From Phycisphaeraceae bacterium (GTDB lineage: Bacteria > Planctomycetota > Phycisphaerae > Phycisphaerales > UBA1924), in NCBI GenBank assembly GCA_015200025.1, contig CP054186.1, forward strand, positions 2,554,001-2,618,000: a stretch of DNA of 64,000 nt. The letters run 5' to 3'. Position 1 is the stretch's first letter. Every line of letters begins with the position of its first letter. Under the pieces are notes generated by a model. The model had not been told where the DNA came from, ran no database searches, and was given only the letters and a program-made list of their open reading frames with translations. Positions 16,959 to 24,728 of this stretch are shown here, piece after piece. Made by a program: the position numbers and the translations under genes.

Positions 16959-17309
16959 ATGAACGCGACCACGAAGACAACGCTTGACCTCGCCAAGACC
17001 CTCGCCAAGAGCGGGTTCCACATCCCCGCGATCGAGATCCACACGCCCGACGGGCGCACCTGGAACATCGCGACGGTCCCCGCAGGACGCGGCCGCCACC
17101 TCGACGGGCACTGGGGCCCACGCCCCGGAGCGCTCGGCGGCTTCCGCCTCTTCGAGATCGACCGGGATACCGACACCCCCAACGAGCACGACGCGATCGA
17201 CGGCGACACCTGGGCCGCCGATGAGTTGGTCGACTACCTCCGGGCGGTTGGCCAGCCGAAAGACACGACGAGTTGGGACCGCAAGAACGACAACCACCCG
17301 ACGACCTGA
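16959..17309 (+). CDS. Hypothetical protein, gene 1 of the five-gene module (element 1)
   Basis: A 116-residue protein of unknown family. It starts with a basic helix (LDLAKTLAKSGFHIPAIEIH) and has a Gly/Arg-rich centre and acidic C-terminus. Its leader (GCGACGGAGACCACGA before the ATG) is the same as that of the gene at 54184-54504, although the two proteins differ. A hairpin directly after its stop separates it from genes 2-5 of the module. Confidence 0.65.
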   Translation: MNATTKTTLDLAKTLAKSGFHIPAIEIHTPDGRTWNIATVPAGRGRHLDGHWGPRPGALGGFRLFEIDRDTDTPNEHDAIDGDTWAADELVDYLRAVGQPKDTTSWDRKNDNHPTT

Positions 17310-17330
17310 AGCCCGCGAAATGCGGGCTTC
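17310..17330 (+). terminator. Hairpin between genes 1 and 2 of the module (attenuator-like)
   Basis: An 8-bp perfect stem (AAGCCCGC / GCGGGCTT) with loop GAAAT is followed by CTGTGTTTACC. The same hairpin and the same TGTTTACC flank are found at the same place in element 2 (54164-54184). Without a pure T run it may attenuate or process the transcript rather than end it. Confidence 0.6.
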
Positions 17331-17378
17331 TGTGTTTACCGGAGACACCACGCACCACAAACGACGAGAGGTACCAGT

Positions 17379-17648
17379 ATGAAGAAGAACACCCCCAAGA
17401 CCAAGACCACGAAGCCCGAACCGACCGCCGCCCAGATGTACGCCACGAGGCGGAACGACATCGCCCGCCTGATCGATGTGCTGCAGATGGAACTCGACAA
17501 GCACGACGAGCAGGCCAAAGCCGACCCGACCAACTGGGGCATCACCGGCAACCTCGGCAAGGTCCGCAGCGACCTGATGGACACGGTCGGGTTCCTCAGC
17601 AACATGGAACGCGACGACATGGAGCGGTTCCTGAACGACGCCGAGTGA
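17379..17648 (+). CDS. Hypothetical helical protein, gene 2 of the module (element 1)
   Basis: An 89-residue protein with a Lys/Thr/Pro-rich start and then a conserved helical core (MYATRRNDIARLIDVLQMEL, later NWGITGNLGKVRSDL). It is a clear paralogue of 53854-54123, which keeps the same order of motifs and the NDAE C-terminus. The function is unknown. Together with its neighbours it forms a phage accessory or regulatory module. Confidence 0.75.
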   Translation: MKKNTPKTKTTKPEPTAAQMYATRRNDIARLIDVLQMELDKHDEQAKADPTNWGITGNLGKVRSDLMDTVGFLSNMERDDMERFLNDAE

Positions 17649-17684
17649 CCGCACGCCACGCACCCACCCCAAAGGAGCAACGCC

Positions 17685-17969
17685 ATGAACATCAAGATGA
17701 TCGTGATCGAGGGCATCGACCAAGACATCAGCATTCGCCGCACCGAGCGCGGAGCGGAAGTGACCATCGAACAGCACACGCGCCGAGCGGGCAGACAGGA
17801 CATCTGCATCGCCCACATCGCCCGCGACGAGGACCGGGAGGCCCGCTACGCCAACGCGGTCGAGGTTGCCAAGGTGGTCTACGGCACCGACCGCCACGGA
17901 CGCCCCGCCGCCACCAACTCGATGGTCCACGAGGTGCTCAACGAGATGGAGCGCGTCGCGGGCTGCTGA
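17685..17969 (+). CDS. Hypothetical protein, gene 3 of the module (element 1)
   Basis: A 94-residue protein with an AAAGGAG ribosome-binding site. It opens MNIKMIVIEGIDQDISI and ends with a conserved DRHGRPAATNSMVHEVLNEM segment. It is a paralogue of 53554-53838, which shares MNIK, the strand-rich start and this C-terminal helix. No family is recognised; it looks like a small alpha/beta domain. Confidence 0.75.
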   Translation: MNIKMIVIEGIDQDISIRRTERGAEVTIEQHTRRAGRQDICIAHIARDEDREARYANAVEVAKVVYGTDRHGRPAATNSMVHEVLNEMERVAGC

Positions 17970-18056
17970 CCCGCCCCACGCGGCGTCGCGGGGAACCGCG
18001 ATGGCCACGTTTCCCCGCCGCAATGTGCGGCGGGGGTTCCAACCCCCAGTTCGGAG

Positions 18057-18587
18057 ATGACCATGAGCACGAAGACGAAGAAGCCCGCCAAGCCCCGCAC
18101 CCCGCGCACCCCGCGCACCCCGAAGATGTCCAAGAGCGCCGCCCGCACCGAGGGGGCCGCCAAGACGGACCGCCTCCGCAAGGCGGCGCTCGCCGAGATC
18201 AATGACCGGTTGGCGGGCGGGAAGCAGGACCACGAGGTGCCCAGCGAGAAGGAGGTCGCCAACAACGCGAACCTTGGCGCGGCTACGAAGGGCAAGAAGA
18301 CCCAAGGCGAGAAGGCCCCCAAGACGAGAGCTGTCAAGGAGAAGAAGCCCAAGCGCGTCAGCGCCCTCGACGCGGCGGCGCAGGTGCTCGCCGCGAGCGA
18401 GGGTCCGATGCGGGCTAAGGAAATGATCGCCGCAATGGAGGCCAAGAAACTCTGGACGAGCCCCGGCGGCAAGACGCCCGAGGCCACGCTCTACGCCGCC
18501 ATCATCCGCGAGATCGCCGCCAAGGGCACCGCCGCCCGCTTCAAGAAGCACGAACGCGGCGTCTTCGTCGCGGGAAAGGGAGCCTGA
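18057..18587 (+). CDS. HARE-HTH domain protein with histone-like basic tail, gene 4 of the module (element 1)
   Basis: A protein of about 176 residues. The N-terminal half is a Lys/Pro/Ala-rich, histone-H1-like tail, with the tandem TPRTPRTPK motif. The C-terminal half is a HARE-HTH (HB1/ASXL-type winged helix) domain reading [14 protein letters not shown], then [16 protein letters not shown] and [14 protein letters not shown]. This domain is a DNA-binding winged helix found in chromatin and restriction proteins. A paralogue lies at 52984-53457. It probably binds or condenses element DNA or regulates transcription; which of these is not known. Confidence 0.8.
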   Translation: MTMSTKTKKPAKPRTPRTPRTPKMSKSAARTEGAAKTDRLRKAALAEINDRLAGGKQDHEVPSEKEVANNANLGAATKGKKTQGEKAPKTRAVKEKKPKRVSALDAAAQVLAASEGPMRAKEMIAAMEAKKLWTSPGGKTPEATLYAAIIREIAAKGTAARFKKHERGVFVAGKGA

Positions 18588-18590
18588 GCC

Positions 18591-18866
18591 ATGAGCGCCA
18601 CCCCCGCCCCGCAGCCCGCGCCGACCCAAGCCCAACTCGATGACGTGCTGCAGGCCGCCCTGTACCTCCTCGGCGCACGGCAGGATCAGATGCTCACCAT
18701 CAAGGAATGGACGGACCTGGCGCGGGCTGTTGCCGCCTGCCAAGAGTGCAAGACGGCCGACTATCTCACCGAGCACGACCTTGAGGACATCGCCGAGCGC
18801 TCCGCCCTTGAATGGGACGAAGCGACCGACGGCCCGCTCGCCCCCGGCCCGAACCTCGACGAGTGA
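18591..18866 (+). CDS. Hypothetical protein, gene 5 of the module (element 1)
   Basis: A 91-residue protein beginning 3 bases after the HARE-HTH stop. Its first half (AQLDDVLQAALYLLGARQDQ, then WTDLARAVAACQE) corresponds to the N-terminal third of the 159-residue protein at 52501-52980. The element 2 copy carries an extra winged-helix-like C-terminal part, so this one is either shorter by nature or truncated. It closes the operon; a terminator follows. Confidence 0.7.
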   Translation: MSATPAPQPAPTQAQLDDVLQAALYLLGARQDQMLTIKEWTDLARAVAACQECKTADYLTEHDLEDIAERSALEWDEATDGPLAPGPNLDE

Positions 18867-18889
18867 GGCGTCCATCACGCCTTGCTCCC

Positions 18890-18937
18890 AGCCGCGACGC
18901 TCGTGGGGGGGGGAGAGAGGGTCGCGGCTTTTTCTTC
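18890..18937 (+). terminator. Rho-independent terminator at the right end of element 1
   Basis: A perfect 9-bp stem (AGCCGCGAC / GTCGCGGCT) encloses a 22-base loop with a run of nine G and is followed by TTTTTCTT. It ends the plus-strand module and lies 13 bp before the end of the convergent copA gene, so it marks the border between element 1 and the metal island. Confidence 0.8.
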
Positions 18938-18949
18938 GGCCACGATCGC

Positions 18950-21442
18950 TCAAGCCACCTTGATATGCGCCAGCCGCAGACTGTTGAGCACCACGCTCAC
19001 GCTGCTGAACGCCATCGCCGCGCTCGCAATGATCGGCGAGAGCAGCCACCCCGTGAACGAGAACAGCACGCCCGCCGCGATGGGGATTCCGATGACGTTG
19101 TAGATGAACGCCCAGAAGAGATTCTGCCTGATGGTGCGCATAGTGGCGTGCGAGAGGGCGATGGCCTGGGGCACGGCCCGCAGGTCGCCGCGCATGAGCG
19201 TGATGTCCGCTGACTCCATCGCCACATCGGTTCCGGTCCCGACTGCGAGGCCCACATCGGCCTGGGCGAGCGCCGGGGCGTCGTTGATCCCGTCGCCGAC
19301 CATGCCCACGACGTGACCCTCGGCCTGGAGGGCCTTGACCTTGTCGGCCTTGTCCTTGGGCAGAACGTCGGCGAAGACGATATCGACGCCGACCTGTGAC
19401 GCGACCGCCTCGGCCGTTCGTTGGTTGTCGCCGGTCATCATGACCACACGCAGCCCGAGAGCGTGCATCGTGGCTATGGCCTCCTTCGACTCGGGCCGCA
19501 CCGTGTCGGCGACGGCCACTATCCCGGCTTCGCGGCCGTCCACGGCGACGAACATGGGTGTGCGCCCCATCGCCGCCAGACCCGCGGCCTTCTCCGCCAG
19601 GGCGGACTGGATACTGCGCTGAGCCAGCAACGCCGCCTTGCCGACGAGCACAGCGCGGCCGTCCACATGGGCCTCGACGCCGTGCCCCACCACGGCCTGG
19701 AAGCCGATCGGCTCGGTGAGCGACAGTCCGCGTGCCGCGGCCTCGCGGACGATCGCCGCGGCGAGCGGGTGCTCGCTGTGCTGCTCTGCTGATGCGGCCA
19801 GCCGCAGCAACTCGCGTTCATCGAACGTCCCCCCCCCGCCCCCGGGTGCCGGGATGATGTCCGTCACGGCGGGCTTGCCGTGCGTGATGGTGCCCGTTTT
19901 GTCGAGCACGATGGCGGTGAGCTTGTGGGCGGTCTCCAGGGCTTCGCCGCCCTTGATGAGAATGCCCTTCTCCGCGCCACGGCCCGTGCCGACCATGATC
20001 GCCGTCGGTGTTGCCAGCCCCAGGGCGCACGGGCACGCGATAATGAGCACCGACACGGCCGTAACCAGCGCCATGCTGAGGCGCGAGTCCACCGGCGATG
20101 CGAACCACCAGACCACGAACGTCGCGAGTGCGATGGCGATCACGATGGGAACGAATACGCCGCTGATCTTGTCGGCCAGGCGGGCGATCGGGGCCTTGCT
20201 GCCCTGGGCCTCCTGCACAAGCCGCACGATCTGCTGGAGTGCCGAATCGGCCCCGACCTTGGTTGCGACCAGCCGCAGGGCGCCGGTGGTGTTCATCGTC
20301 GCGCCAAAGACGCTGTCGCCGGCCGCCTTCTCGACGGGCACGCTCTCGCCGGTGAGCATGGACTCGTCCACCGCGGACTGGCCGCTCTCGACGTTCCCGT
20401 CCACGGGGATCTTCTCGCCGGGCCTGACGAGCACCCGGTCGCCGACGACGACGGACTCGACGGGGACGTCGACCTCATGGCCGTTGCGCACGACCCGCGC
20501 GGTCTTGGGCTGCAATCCGATCAGACGCTTGATCGCCGCGCTGGTCCGTCCCGTGGCCCGGGCCTCGAAGTACTTGCCCAGCAGGATCAGGACGATGATG
20601 ACCGCCGCTGCCTCGTAGTACACGGGGACCATGACCATGCCGCCCATCGTGCCGTCGGCGTGTGCGGCATGGACCGCGGCTCCGCTCACCCCAGCAAAGA
20701 ACCCAGGCCAGATCGTCGCCGCGAGCGAGTAGAGGTACGCCGCGCCGGTGCCCATCGCCACGAGCGTGTCCATGTTGGCGCTGAAGTGCCGCAAGCCCTT
20801 CCAGGCGGAACGGAAGAACTGCCATCCGCACCAGAACATCACCGGCGTCGTGAGCGCGAGCTGGAGCCAGTTGATCCAGGGGACGTTGAAGGCGTCGATC
20901 TTGCCGTGCGACATCGCGATAACCAGCACCGGCAGCGACAGTACGGCCCCGACGGTCGTCTTGATCAGCAGCCGCCGGGCCTCCGCCTCGCCGACGTTCA
21001 TGTGGGCCGAGTGGTCCTCGCTCGCCACACCACCGCTCATCGTGTGTCCGGCGTGCGGGCCGTGCCCCTGCGCCGCGAGCATCGCCGCATGGTCGTGCCC
21101 GGGCTGACCGTGGGCGGGGTTCATCGCCGGGTGCTTCGCCGAAGCCGCCGTGGAACGGGCCTCGGGCACGAACGCCCTGTACCCGATGTCGTCCACCGCC
21201 TTGGCGAGTCGCTCCGGCCCGGTCGCGGTCGCGTCGTACTTCACCGTCGCCACCTTCGTGGCGAAGTTCACGCTCGCGGATGTGACACCGGGCTGCTTGG
21301 CCAACCGCCGCTCGATGGTGTTCGCGCACGAAGCGCACGTCATGCCCTCGATCGGGAGATCGGCTCGCGCGATGGTCGTGGTGGTCGAGTCCGGCGTCGA
21401 TGGAGCATGTCCACCGAGCTGGTGGTCGTGGGGGTGAAGCAT
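18950..21442 (-). CDS. copA: Copper-exporting P1B-1 ATPase CopA
   Basis: An 830-residue Cu(I) exporter. The metal-binding domain has GMTCASC at residues 33-39. A His-rich linker ([14 protein letters not shown]) follows, then eight membrane helices with CPC in [26 protein letters not shown] and GDGINDAP are all present. The last helices carry [18 protein letters not shown] and MAFSSVSV, the Asn/Tyr and MxxSS motifs that mark copper specificity. Only one metal-binding domain is present. The small CNCGC protein lies 28 bp upstream on the same strand, and CopZ and CsoR further upstream, so this is the efflux end of a copper operon interrupted by a nuclease-like gene. Confidence 0.95.
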   Translation of the reverse strand: MLHPHDHQLGGHAPSTPDSTTTTIARADLPIEGMTCASCANTIERRLAKQPGVTSASVNFATKVATVKYDATATGPERLAKAVDDIGYRAFVPEARSTAASAKHPAMNPAHGQPGHDHAAMLAAQGHGPHAGHTMSGGVASEDHSAHMNVGEAEARRLLIKTTVGAVLSLPVLVIAMSHGKIDAFNVPWINWLQLALTTPVMFWCGWQFFRSAWKGLRHFSANMDTLVAMGTGAAYLYSLAATIWPGFFAGVSGAAVHAAHADGTMGGMVMVPVYYEAAAVIIVLILLGKYFEARATGRTSAAIKRLIGLQPKTARVVRNGHEVDVPVESVVVGDRVLVRPGEKIPVDGNVESGQSAVDESMLTGESVPVEKAAGDSVFGATMNTTGALRLVATKVGADSALQQIVRLVQEAQGSKAPIARLADKISGVFVPIVIAIALATFVVWWFASPVDSRLSMALVTAVSVLIIACPCALGLATPTAIMVGTGRGAEKGILIKGGEALETAHKLTAIVLDKTGTITHGKPAVTDIIPAPGGGGGTFDERELLRLAASAEQHSEHPLAAAIVREAAARGLSLTEPIGFQAVVGHGVEAHVDGRAVLVGKAALLAQRSIQSALAEKAAGLAAMGRTPMFVAVDGREAGIVAVADTVRPESKEAIATMHALGLRVVMMTGDNQRTAEAVASQVGVDIVFADVLPKDKADKVKALQAEGHVVGMVGDGINDAPALAQADVGLAVGTGTDVAMESADITLMRGDLRAVPQAIALSHATMRTIRQNLFWAFIYNVIGIPIAAGVLFSFTGWLLSPIIASAAMAFSSVSVVLNSLRLAHIKVA

Positions 21443-21469
21443 TTCAGTCCTTTGGTCGTCGTCGTCAAC

Positions 21470-21658
21470 TCAGGGCCGGGCCGCTGCGCTCGTCTGTTTG
21501 GCATCCTGGTCGTTCGCGTTCTTGCCCTTCTCGTGGCTCTTCAAGATGGCCCCGGCGATGAGCGCACCGACCACAGCCGCGGCCACGATCAATGGCACGA
21601 ACTTCCGCCAGCCAGTCGCCGGGGTCGCGTTGTCAGGGCATCCGCAGTTGCAACTCAT
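21470..21658 (-). CDS. Small one-helix membrane protein with N-terminal CNCGC motif
   Basis: A 62-residue protein beginning MSCNCGCPDNA, with one membrane helix (FVPLIVAAAVVGALIAGAIL) and a charged tail. The Cys motif could bind copper at the membrane. It lies just upstream of copA on the same strand and is probably co-transcribed. No named family is recognised. Confidence 0.7.
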   Translation of the reverse strand: MSCNCGCPDNATPATGWRKFVPLIVAAAVVGALIAGAILKSHEKGKNANDQDAKQTSAAARP

Positions 21659-21682
21659 GGCTCACCTCGCGTTCGTTTGTGC

Positions 21683-22972
21683 TCATACCAGTATCCGGCT
21701 CACGGCTTCGACGGCCTTGAGGCCTGTGCCAAATCGCGCCATCGACTCGCGGTTCCGTTCGAGTTCGCCGTACGGCAAGAACCGCACCGACAGGTCGGCG
21801 ACGCGCCGGAATGCGGGCCGGGCCAGTTGCTGCCGCACATCGTCCTCCCGGGCATCGGGCGCGACCAGGAAGAGCTTCACGCCCGCGTGGTCGGGCACGC
21901 CCAGCGCGAGGTCCAGCATCCGCACGATGCCCGAGTAGATACTTGTGGTGTGCTCGACTTCGAACGCGGCCATCACTCGTCCTTCAATCGAGCCGTTGCT
22001 TCCGGCTCGCTCAAGCCAGAGCACGTCGATCAGCCGAATCGCCTCCGCGCCCGTCGAGGCCTCCACAGTCGCAGGGAGGGCGTCGATGCACCCGTCGCAC
22101 AAGCGGCCCTCCTGCACGGCCCGGTTGCGGTCGTTGGCCGCGACCCACACGTCAAAGCCCAGCGACCGCCCCAGGTCGCGGAGCCAGCCCTGCACCTGCG
22201 CGTGCGAGCGGTCCTCCTGCTCGGCGGTCTTCTGGGCCTTGACGGCGGCGGCGGACTCATCGCGGACTTTCTTCAGGTCCGCCTCCCACGCGTCGATCGC
22301 CCCGGCGTCGTCCTCGCGCGGCGGCGCGGTGTATCGACCGCTCCCGATGTCGAAGAGCAATCCCGCGATCGCCCCGAGGTCGTTGCTCAGTACCGCCCGG
22401 TGCTCGGCGTTGATGCGTAGCACGCCCTCACGCATGGCGAGGTATTCCGCCCACGACCCGAGTTTCACTTTCGAGCCGGTGAGCGCGTTGTAGCCCTTGA
22501 CAATCGCCGTGTTGAACGGCGGCACCAGCGTCGGGTGCAGGAAATAGAGCATGTTCGCCGCGGCGGGTCCGAGGCCCTTGATGCTTCGCTCGGCGAGTTG
22601 GCGGATCGCCCGTACCACACCGTCTTCGGTGTCGCAGCACGAGCAGGCGTGCAGGAACCGCCCGAAGGCCCGCTGGTTGTCCGCGCTCTCATAGATGTCG
22701 GGAATGCGGAGCTTGGGTTTCCAGAGGAAGGCGTGATCGGCCCCCTTGAAAATCTGCCGCTGCTCGGCGATCGAGTGGACGACCGTCTCCAGCGATGAAC
22801 CCTTGTAGACGTTGCCGAACGTCCCGGCGTCGATCTCGCGCACGACCTCGGCGATCCCGGCCCGGATGGAGCGGAAGTTCTTGATCCGCTGCTCCCACAG
22901 AAACCACGAGCGGTAAGTTCCGCCCGTATCGTCCTTCCACCGCGCAATGAGTTGTGCGAGTGCGCTGTTCAT
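21683..22972 (-). CDS. Restriction-endonuclease-like protein inside the copper operon
   Basis: A 429-residue soluble protein. The N-terminal half contains a helix-hairpin-helix-like segment (IKGLGPAAANMLYFLHP), as in DNA glycosylases. The C-terminal part reads IRLIDVLWLERAG and then AAFEVEHTTSIYSGIVRMLD, which looks like the D...ExE/H core of PD-(D/E)xK nucleases seen in some type II restriction enzymes. No methyltransferase partner is next to it. It sits between csoR and the CNCGC/copA pair on the same strand, an unexpected place for a nuclease. The call rests on motif pattern only; an unknown DNA-binding role is an alternative. Confidence 0.55.
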   Translation of the reverse strand: MNSALAQLIARWKDDTGGTYRSWFLWEQRIKNFRSIRAGIAEVVREIDAGTFGNVYKGSSLETVVHSIAEQRQIFKGADHAFLWKPKLRIPDIYESADNQRAFGRFLHACSCCDTEDGVVRAIRQLAERSIKGLGPAAANMLYFLHPTLVPPFNTAIVKGYNALTGSKVKLGSWAEYLAMREGVLRINAEHRAVLSNDLGAIAGLLFDIGSGRYTAPPREDDAGAIDAWEADLKKVRDESAAAVKAQKTAEQEDRSHAQVQGWLRDLGRSLGFDVWVAANDRNRAVQEGRLCDGCIDALPATVEASTGAEAIRLIDVLWLERAGSNGSIEGRVMAAFEVEHTTSIYSGIVRMLDLALGVPDHAGVKLFLVAPDAREDDVRQQLARPAFRRVADLSVRFLPYGELERNRESMARFGTGLKAVEAVSRILV

Positions 22973-23005
22973 GTCGTCATCGTTCAGCTCTGCGTGCAGG
23001 CACGC

Positions 23006-23431
23006 TCAGCGCGCCACCTTCGCCACCAACTCCAGAAGTTCTTCGATCATGTCGTCCCGCTTGTCCCCATCCTGGCTCATCGCGGCCACGGCGCAGTGCG
23101 TGAGGTGGTTCCGCAACAGGTTCTTGGCGACCGACCGCAGCGACTCCTGCACCGCCGCGGCCTGCTGGATGATGTCGGCGCAGTAGCGATCCTCCTCGAT
23201 CATCTGGGCGATGCCGCGGACCTGCCCCTCAATCCGCTTGAGGTGCTTCAAGTTCGCGGCCTTGATGGCCGCATCCACGCCGACCGCGTGCGCACCCGGT
23301 CCAACGCCGTCGCGGGTCTGGCCAGGCATGGAACCGGCCCCAATATGGCACCCGCACGCCGCGCCGTTCATCGCCGAACGCGCTGCGCGCTCGGTTGCGT
23401 TCGTGCTCGCCTTGCTCCTGGCCATCGCCAT
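23006..23431 (-). CDS. csoR: CsoR-family copper-sensing repressor
   Basis: A CsoR/RcnR-type repressor. The conserved domain is LKHLKRIEGQVRGIAQMIEE, then RYCADIIQQ with the first metal cysteine and NHLTHC with the His and second Cys, which together give the Cys-His-Cys copper site. It has about 50 extra N-terminal residues, including a CGCH motif, compared with a typical 90-residue member. The start at 23431 (GAGGGAG just upstream) is preferred; a start at 23461 would touch the copZ stop. It lies directly downstream of copZ, whose promoter carries a suitable palindrome (23831-23847). Apo-repressor would bind it and copper would release it. Confidence 0.88.
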   Translation of the reverse strand: MAMARSKASTNATERAARSAMNGAACGCHIGAGSMPGQTRDGVGPGAHAVGVDAAIKAANLKHLKRIEGQVRGIAQMIEEDRYCADIIQQAAAVQESLRSVAKNLLRNHLTHCAVAAMSQDGDKRDDMIEELLELVAKVAR

Positions 23432-23461
23432 CGCTCCCTCGTTGATCGCTCGCGCCCACAC

Positions 23462-23809
23462 TCACCCGCAGCAGCCTCCGGAGTTCTTCGCGCCGGGCTG
23501 GCCGTTCGTCGTTGCTGCCTTGGCCCCGCCGCAGCAGCTCCCGCCACCCTTCGCCGGCATCGGCGCGGCGGACCCTGCTGAGTCACCCATCGCCTTTGCG
23601 GGATACCCTGACTCTTCAAGTGCGGCGACGGCCTTACCCATCGTCCAGCCGTCCGCCGTCTCGATCACCGCCAGTCCCACCGCCACCGACTTCACCGTGA
23701 CTCCGGGCACGCCGGAGAGGGCCTTCGTCACGGCCTGCACGCAGTGCCCGCAACTCATCCCGTCGATGGCGAGCGTGGTCGTCTTGGTCGTCTGAGCCGT
23801 CGAATCCAT
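23462..23809 (-). CDS. copZ: Copper chaperone CopZ-like protein with Cys-rich tail
   Basis: A 115-residue cytoplasmic copper chaperone. The heavy-metal-associated domain has AIDGMSCGHCVQAVTKAL near residues 15-32 and ends with LEESGYPAKA. Beyond it lies an unusual Gly/Ala linker and two CC pairs (GGGSCCGG and the final GGCCG), which may add metal sites. ATG 23809 has a strong AAGGAG site. It is the first gene after the CsoR-type operator and is followed at once by csoR, so the pair is probably autoregulated. It would deliver Cu(I) to CopA at 18950-21442. Confidence 0.88.
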   Translation of the reverse strand: MDSTAQTTKTTTLAIDGMSCGHCVQAVTKALSGVPGVTVKSVAVGLAVIETADGWTMGKAVAALEESGYPAKAMGDSAGSAAPMPAKGGGSCCGGAKAATTNGQPGAKNSGGCCG

Positions 23810-23830
23810 GCGAAACTCCTTCGTGGAAGT

Positions 23831-23847
23831 ATACTCCCCCGGAGTAT
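23831..23847 (-). promoter_or_regulatory. CsoR-type operator over the copZ promoter
   Basis: ATACTCC-CCC-GGAGTAT is a 17-bp palindrome with a perfect 7-bp dyad, the form of G-tract CsoR operators. On the minus strand its end makes a TATACT -10 box, so a bound repressor would block RNA polymerase. The copZ ATG lies 22 bp away, behind an AAGGAG site. Confidence 0.75.
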
Positions 23848-23921
23848 GTACGTCTACCGGGGCCGCCGGGTTCACCGCGGCCTTGCCGGGGGTGAACGGC
23901 GGCATGGCGTGGGCGATCGCC

Positions 23922-24161
23922 GCGACCGTGCGGCCTCTCAGGACGCCCGTCCCGGTCAGTGGGACGACCGTCCCGATGAGTGGGACGGTTCGTGCAAAGC
24001 AACGGGACGGGCGTTCGGGCGGCTCGCGCGGGCGTCCCTGCGGGGTGGACGGGCGTGCCGGCAAAGCGGACGGGCGCGCAAACAACGCGTCCGATCGTCC
24101 GAGCCGAGAGGACGAGCGTCCCTCGACGCAGCACGGTCGCGCCAGCGCTTCGCACCCTCGT
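23922..24161. repeat. 21-bp periodic repeat array A
   Basis: About twelve units repeat with a 21-bp period (one 22-bp step). Each has an 8-base core close to ACGGGCGT and a variable spacer of about 13 bases. Core starts are near 23922, 23943, 23964, 23985, 24007, 24028, 24049, 24070, 24091, 24112, 24133 and 24154. It fills the space between the copZ promoter and the Csp-like gene. Array B at 32250-32459 is of the same type. No coding strand has a start and ribosome-binding site here. Confidence 0.75.
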
Positions 24162-24254
24162 GGGATGCGTGCCCAAGCCAGCGGTACGCATGGGCCCGAC
24201 TCCCTGGTGGAATCAAGCAGTGCGCCCGGCTTCCGCCGAGCGAACCGCGTTGGT

Positions 24255-24596
24255 TCAGTGCTTGGCCATCGTCCGGCACGAGTCGGCGCACGCCTTGCAC
24301 GCGGCGGCGCAGGCCTTGGTCGGCGCGTCCTCCAGCCCCAGTTCTGCGCAGCAGGCGCCGCAGGCGTCACACACCGAGACGCACGCCATACAGACCGCGG
24401 CGTGGTGCGGCGAGCCGCGGTGCAGGAAACTGTGCGTCGCCGCGCAGATCTCGGCGCAGTCCATCAACGTGCCGATGTGCTCGGGGTCGGCGGGCTGGCC
24501 GGTCTTGACGCAGTGGGCCAGGCAGTGCGGGATGAGGGCCAGGCACGCGTCCATGCACTGGTGGCAGGTTTCGGCGCAGGCGGATTGAGCGGACAT
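24255..24596 (-). CDS. Four-helix-bundle copper-storage protein (Csp-like, DUF326)
   Basis: A 113-residue protein with about 18 cysteines arranged in CxxxC repeats along helices (CAETCHQCMDACLALIPHC, then CMACVSVCDACGACCAEL and CAAACKACADSC). This is the pattern of four-helix-bundle copper-storage proteins, which hold many Cu(I) ions inside the bundle. There is no signal peptide, so it should be cytosolic (Csp3-type). It is the promoter-distal neighbour of the CopZ/CsoR/CopA group on the same strand, separated by repeat array A. Confidence 0.88.
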   Translation of the reverse strand: MSAQSACAETCHQCMDACLALIPHCLAHCVKTGQPADPEHIGTLMDCAEICAATHSFLHRGSPHHAAVCMACVSVCDACGACCAELGLEDAPTKACAAACKACADSCRTMAKH

Positions 24597-24728
24597 GATC
24601 GACTCCTTCTGTGCCTCCGCGACGGTCGTCGGCGGCGGACGGTTTGAACGGTGGCCCGGGCAACACCCCGCCGGGCCTCGGGGAACGTTCGAATGTGGCT
24701 GCCGAGTCCGCTACGGCACCGGCGGGGC

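Noticed and set aside
16380..19049. Minus-strand open frame of about 889 codons
   Set aside because: Covers the five-gene module in antisense. The plus-strand genes have ribosome-binding sites, paralogues and a terminator, so they are the real ones.
19880..22420. Plus-strand open frame of about 846 codons
   Set aside because: Antisense to copA and the nuclease-like gene; no known motif.
23922..24161. Array A as a CRISPR
   Set aside because: The constant part is only about 8 bases and the unit 21 bp, far below the repeat and spacer lengths of CRISPR arrays, and there are no cas genes.
23634..24370. Long minus-strand frames through array A as a repeat protein
   Set aside because: The heptad-like pattern follows from the 21-bp period and shows up in several frames on both strands. 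No start codon with a ribosome-binding site is present.
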